From the NCBI GenBank assembly GCA_028023455.1, contig JAQFVV010000023.1, positions 496,001 through 560,000 of the forward strand: a stretch of DNA of 64,000 nucleotides. Reading direction: 5' to 3'. This DNA comes from Epiperipatus broadwayi (Eukaryota > Onychophora > Udeonychophora > Euonychophora > Peripatidae). The notes under the pieces are model-generated. The model saw only the letters and a program-made list of their open reading frames with translations, made no database searches and was not told the origin of the DNA. A program made the translations under genes and the position numbers. Below are positions 60,711-64,000 of the stretch, piece by piece. Position 1 is the first letter of the stretch; each line of letters opens with the position of its first letter.

Positions 60711-61960
60711 TGCATAATTCAATTCATTAGGTGCCTCCTTTGGTAAATGAAATATTAATTGTGAAAATTTATACTGATATTAGAAATATCTGAACATATT
60801 TGACTCTTTATTTAAATAAAATTAATGGTATAACAAGTCTTGAATAGTAAGAATTTATTTTTATAAGAATTATTATTTATAATTTATTGCCACTATTACA
60901 AGCAATTTGGACTAATCATGTCAAATAATAATGGAATGATTTGGATAGTTTAATGCAGAGTTGTATATGTTTATCTTGGGAAATATTAATTATAATGTAA
61001 CCATCTATTATAGATTTGCCAGTGAATATAATTACTGTTCGCCATGTCAACTCAAATGAAAAGAGCCCTGTTACATGAGCCCTACTTTGATGTGCAAGTC
61101 AATGAAGGAGTAAATATTGTGTTAATGACAAATTGTTTTTATATTTTGCTATATGCAGATAATGTAATTCCATTATATGCGTCTTTTTAAAAATATTTTA
61201 GTGTTTTTGTGCATGGCTTGCATTTTCTTATTCATGTCAATTGTTAAATTTGATCATGTTAAATAATGATGTAAGCATATGTATTACTTAATGCTTTTAT
61301 TGTTTTAATTCTATTTATAAGATATTTCAATTGTGTTATTAAATACAAGGAAATATTAAGATGATGATCTGAAAGAATTAAAACACTTTAAAGCAATAAA
61401 CAAGAAATTTTATCAATGAGAGAATATGTAAAGCATTGAGATAAAATTCATTTCCAAACAGGGTATTTCAAAATAATAAACCCATACACATATATATTAA
61501 AATTATAATTTGTGTAATGTGCTTATACTGCTGTTAGAGTTACATATAGTCAACAATATAATAAATGATCAAAAGGGTAAACTTAGTATTTAAATTTGAA
61601 AGTCAATTATTCAAAGAAAGAGATCATTTAGCAAATATAAAAATCAAAGTTAAGCTTGCTTAAAATACCTGTTATGACTAGATAATATCATAGTGGTCCT
61701 GATGAAAAGAAAAATAATTATTACGGAGAATCAATATATCTATTATATTAAATTGAAGTAATAACAATCAATAATAACAATGTAAATTTATTTGCATACA
61801 ATAAATTTATTATGATCTTCATTAAATAATGTTTTTTGAAAATGTTTTTATTGATCTTTCATTTAATAGATAGATCAGAGCAAACAAGTTTTTTTGACCT
61901 TCAGAAATAATTATGTTAGGTGAAAGTGTGAAATGAAAAAAAGATGAGAAAAGATCTTCA
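60711..61960. other. AT-rich stretch without a supported gene
   Basis: A slightly richer patch at 61010-61110 has no frame longer than about 20 codons with splice support. Confidence 0.4.
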
Positions 61961-61976
61961 AAGATAATTTAATTTT

Positions 61977-62082
61977 GTCAAGCATTAGTGGTTGAGAGGT
62001 CAGTGACAGCTGCTTTACAAGCAGTTGTCCCGGGTTAGCGGGTTCGCTTCCCGGCTGATGCTATGACACATGAGGAAAAAAA
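61977..62082 (+). mobile_element. tRNA-derived SINE, family 1
   Basis: gtcaagcattagtggttgag, aggtcagtgac, gggttcgcttcccggctgat (strong B-box), gctatgacacatgagg, poly-A. A 16-bp duplication aagataatttaatttt lies at 61961-61976 and 62083-62098. With the copy at 2224-2319 it is closest to the probable consensus. Confidence 0.9.
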
Positions 62083-62099
62083 AAGATAATTTAATTTTT

Positions 62100-62980
62100 C
62101 TTTCATTACGAAATTAAATGCTAAAGAATATATTTGCAATAATATCATTTAGCACAATCAAAAAAATCTCACATCTAAGGATTAAATCCAAACTCAATTA
62201 TCTTCCAGATTCTAGAAAAACCTGATGGTGTCCAAATGAATATCAAGATTGCTGAAAACAGAAACTAAACATTACACCCTGTAGCATCTCCTCTCCAGCA
62301 TTTAAGAGGTTATGGGTCTGACCATTATTATATACATTATACATTGTACTGTTAACATGATAACAATTGTATTGATATTCAGTGAAGGGGGAAAAGATTT
62401 CTGAAATAAAGAACAATATTCATAATAATTGTATTTTATTATTTATTAGTAATAAAATCTATGTGTGTGACCACCCAGAAAATAAAAGAGAAAAAAAAAA
62501 GTACTTGTGTAATTTGATATTCGATCTAATTACTTTTAATTAGAAAAAGAAGGAAGGTGTTATATCTTAAGAACGAAAAACTTTCACTCTAATTAAAAAT
62601 GATCGATGGAATATCTATACACAATACAAGTAATTCTGAAGAATCTAACTTTAATCTTATAAAAAAAATATAAGAAAATATATTTGAAATTGTTTCATTA
62701 AACATAATTTTACGTTTTTATTTTTTGGTAAAATACGATTCAACTGTGAAGAGTTGTTATTATACAGAAGAGATATTAATATGTTGACTTTACAATTTTA
62801 GAATAGAGTAATTGAAAACATAAAGTGTGGGGGAATGAATTCCCAGAAGAAAGAAGATGAAAAAGGTGAGATGCAGTAAGTGCATGAGAGACAGGAGAGG
62901 GAGTATAAAAATTGCCCCAAGAAACATTAGTTATTATCTTTCTAACAGAAGAGCAGCAGAATTGTAAATATTAGAAAAAT
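62100..62980. other. AT-rich stretch without a supported gene
   Basis: Nothing recognisable. A purine-rich patch lies at 62820-62900. Confidence 0.4.
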
Positions 62981-62988
62981 TTAACAAA

Positions 62989-63290
62989 ATGTTTGACCAC
63001 AGGGAAACTTTCATCTTTTCCATAGTAAAAAACCCAAATGTGTTGCCAAAACATAGATACATTCGCTGGCGCCACCTTTTAATCCTACAGTCAAAATGCT
63101 GCCTTGATGTATACTGCAATGCCTATATCACATCGCAGATCCCTATCCAGACATTAAGGAACCATTCCATAACACATTTCATGAAAAAGATATTAAAGTC
63201 TGCAATCCATGGTCATGGAAAATGTTTAAAAAGTATTTGATCAAAAAAAAAAGAGAGAACATTCGTGGTAAGAAGAATATGAATTTTGAC
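62989..63290 (+). pseudogene. coding relic, unknown family
   Basis: An 83-codon frame (MFDHRETFIFSIVKNPNVLP, KHRYIRWRHLLILQSKCCLD, VYCNAY) gives way near 63125 to another frame: HIADPYPDIKEPFHNTFHEK, DIKVCNPWSWKMFKKYLIKK then GKKNMNFDFI and a stop at about 63300. The second part is richer in Trp, Pro and Cys than chance sequence. Either a frameshifted old gene, or a spliced exon starting after tcgcag at 63139. No family recognised; the minus ORF at 62934-63119 is antisense. Confidence 0.35.
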
Positions 63291-63300
63291 TTTATCTAAT

Positions 63301-64000
63301 TCTTAATCAAATACAATACAATCTTTGTAAAACACTCAAAGTTTAATAGGAATTTTATCCAGTAAACTTTAAATTATGGTTGAAATCTTAGTTAGTATAA
63401 TTTGTGTATAATCGTTAGAAAATTTTTATGTATATATCACTGATTATTTACAAGTTGTACGTATGAACTTGGTTTTAAAATTACATTCGTTAATCACAGT
63501 GTCACATATATATGTTAGGAGTTTAAGAGTAGCTTGTATAAAGGAATAATTTGTATTGTTATAATTTATGTGCTTTGTTGATTAAATGTATTTTAAAAAT
63601 TTTAATCAGCAATCTGTAATTTTAGTTACCTCAGTGAATGAAGGTTAATACATTTATTTATATAGTTTATAATCTAATTAGAAATAATAAACTTTTAACA
63701 AGTAAATGTGAGTTATTAACTTTGGACAATGTGTTCAATGAACTGTCACTGAGAGTGGCAAGTAAAAAAAAAAAAGCTGTTCAGGGGTTTACAGAATAAT
63801 TATTGCTAATTCAAATAAAATGTTAAATATTAGCACTCATGGTTTGGATGGCTAGAAGGTATATTAAGTAATAAATTAGATTATTTGCCGGAAGGTATGA
63901 TTTGGTTATGCCAATATTGAATCACAAATATATATGCTGAAACTCCTAAAAGTCATTGGGTATTCTATACATACTATGTATATATGTTTTTAAATAAAAT
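63301..64000. other. AT-rich stretch without a supported gene
   Basis: Low complexity to the window end. Confidence 0.4.

Overview
The window is animal nuclear DNA: very AT-rich (I estimate about three quarters A+T by eye), with no dense coding, no operon logic and many transposable-element relics. Its genes show up only as short exons bounded by GT/AG splice signals, so introns run to many kilobases. The one exon I can name, at 47463-47579 on the minus strand, encodes the second half of the first BRCT domain of the DNA-repair scaffold XRCC1. That anchors the window to an animal; I cannot name the species. Penelope-like, RTE-like, hAT, pogo/Tigger-like and tRNA-SINE elements together fit an invertebrate.

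Host genes: besides XRCC1, a pair of minus-strand exons (16640-16804 and 14877-14987) join in phase and end in a stop, giving the last 91 residues of a protein I do not recognise. Further candidate exons lie at 1878-2092 (+, terminal), 7360-7498 (-), 34604-34665 (+, possible first coding exon in a locally GC-richer, promoter-like stretch), 52510-52551 (-, weak) and 54466-54551 (-). Frame-broken coding relics of unknown family lie at 17255-17957, about 41990-43980 and 55250-56525 (minus strand) and at 62989-63290 (plus strand).

Mobile elements make up most of the interpretable sequence. (1) 18277-23002 is a three-level nest: a near-perfect palindromic repeat split by a 4.6-kb hAT transposon with an exact 8-bp target duplication, and that hAT itself carries a 0.7-kb MITE with an 8-bp duplication. 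(2) A short tRNA-derived SINE is present six times, each copy with target duplications of 11-17 bp; one copy has its body replaced by poly-G. (3) Five fragments of one RTE-like LINE family lie at 4.5, 10.2, 30.4, 41.4 and 46.2 kb. (4) Two copies of a second LINE family, with a C-terminal CCHC-type zinc motif, lie at 53.1 and 58.8-60.7 kb. (5) A Penelope-like fragment with a GIY-YIG-like ORF sits between inverted arms at 5364-6096. (6) A palindromic 200-bp family at 0.3, 48.6 and 49.6 kb, related to the host of the hAT nest, carries a hammerhead-ribozyme-like core. (7) Other foldback or inverted structures lie at 7.7-8.4, 39.0, 44.9-45.3 and 57.0-57.7 kb.

The rest, mainly 2.3-4.0, 6.1-7.3, 8.4-10.2, 11.8-16.6, 23-30, 31.9-34, 36.8-41.3 and 60.7-64 kb, is AT-rich, low-complexity intronic or intergenic DNA in which I see no supported gene. 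No CRISPR array, rRNA or intact canonical tRNA gene was seen.
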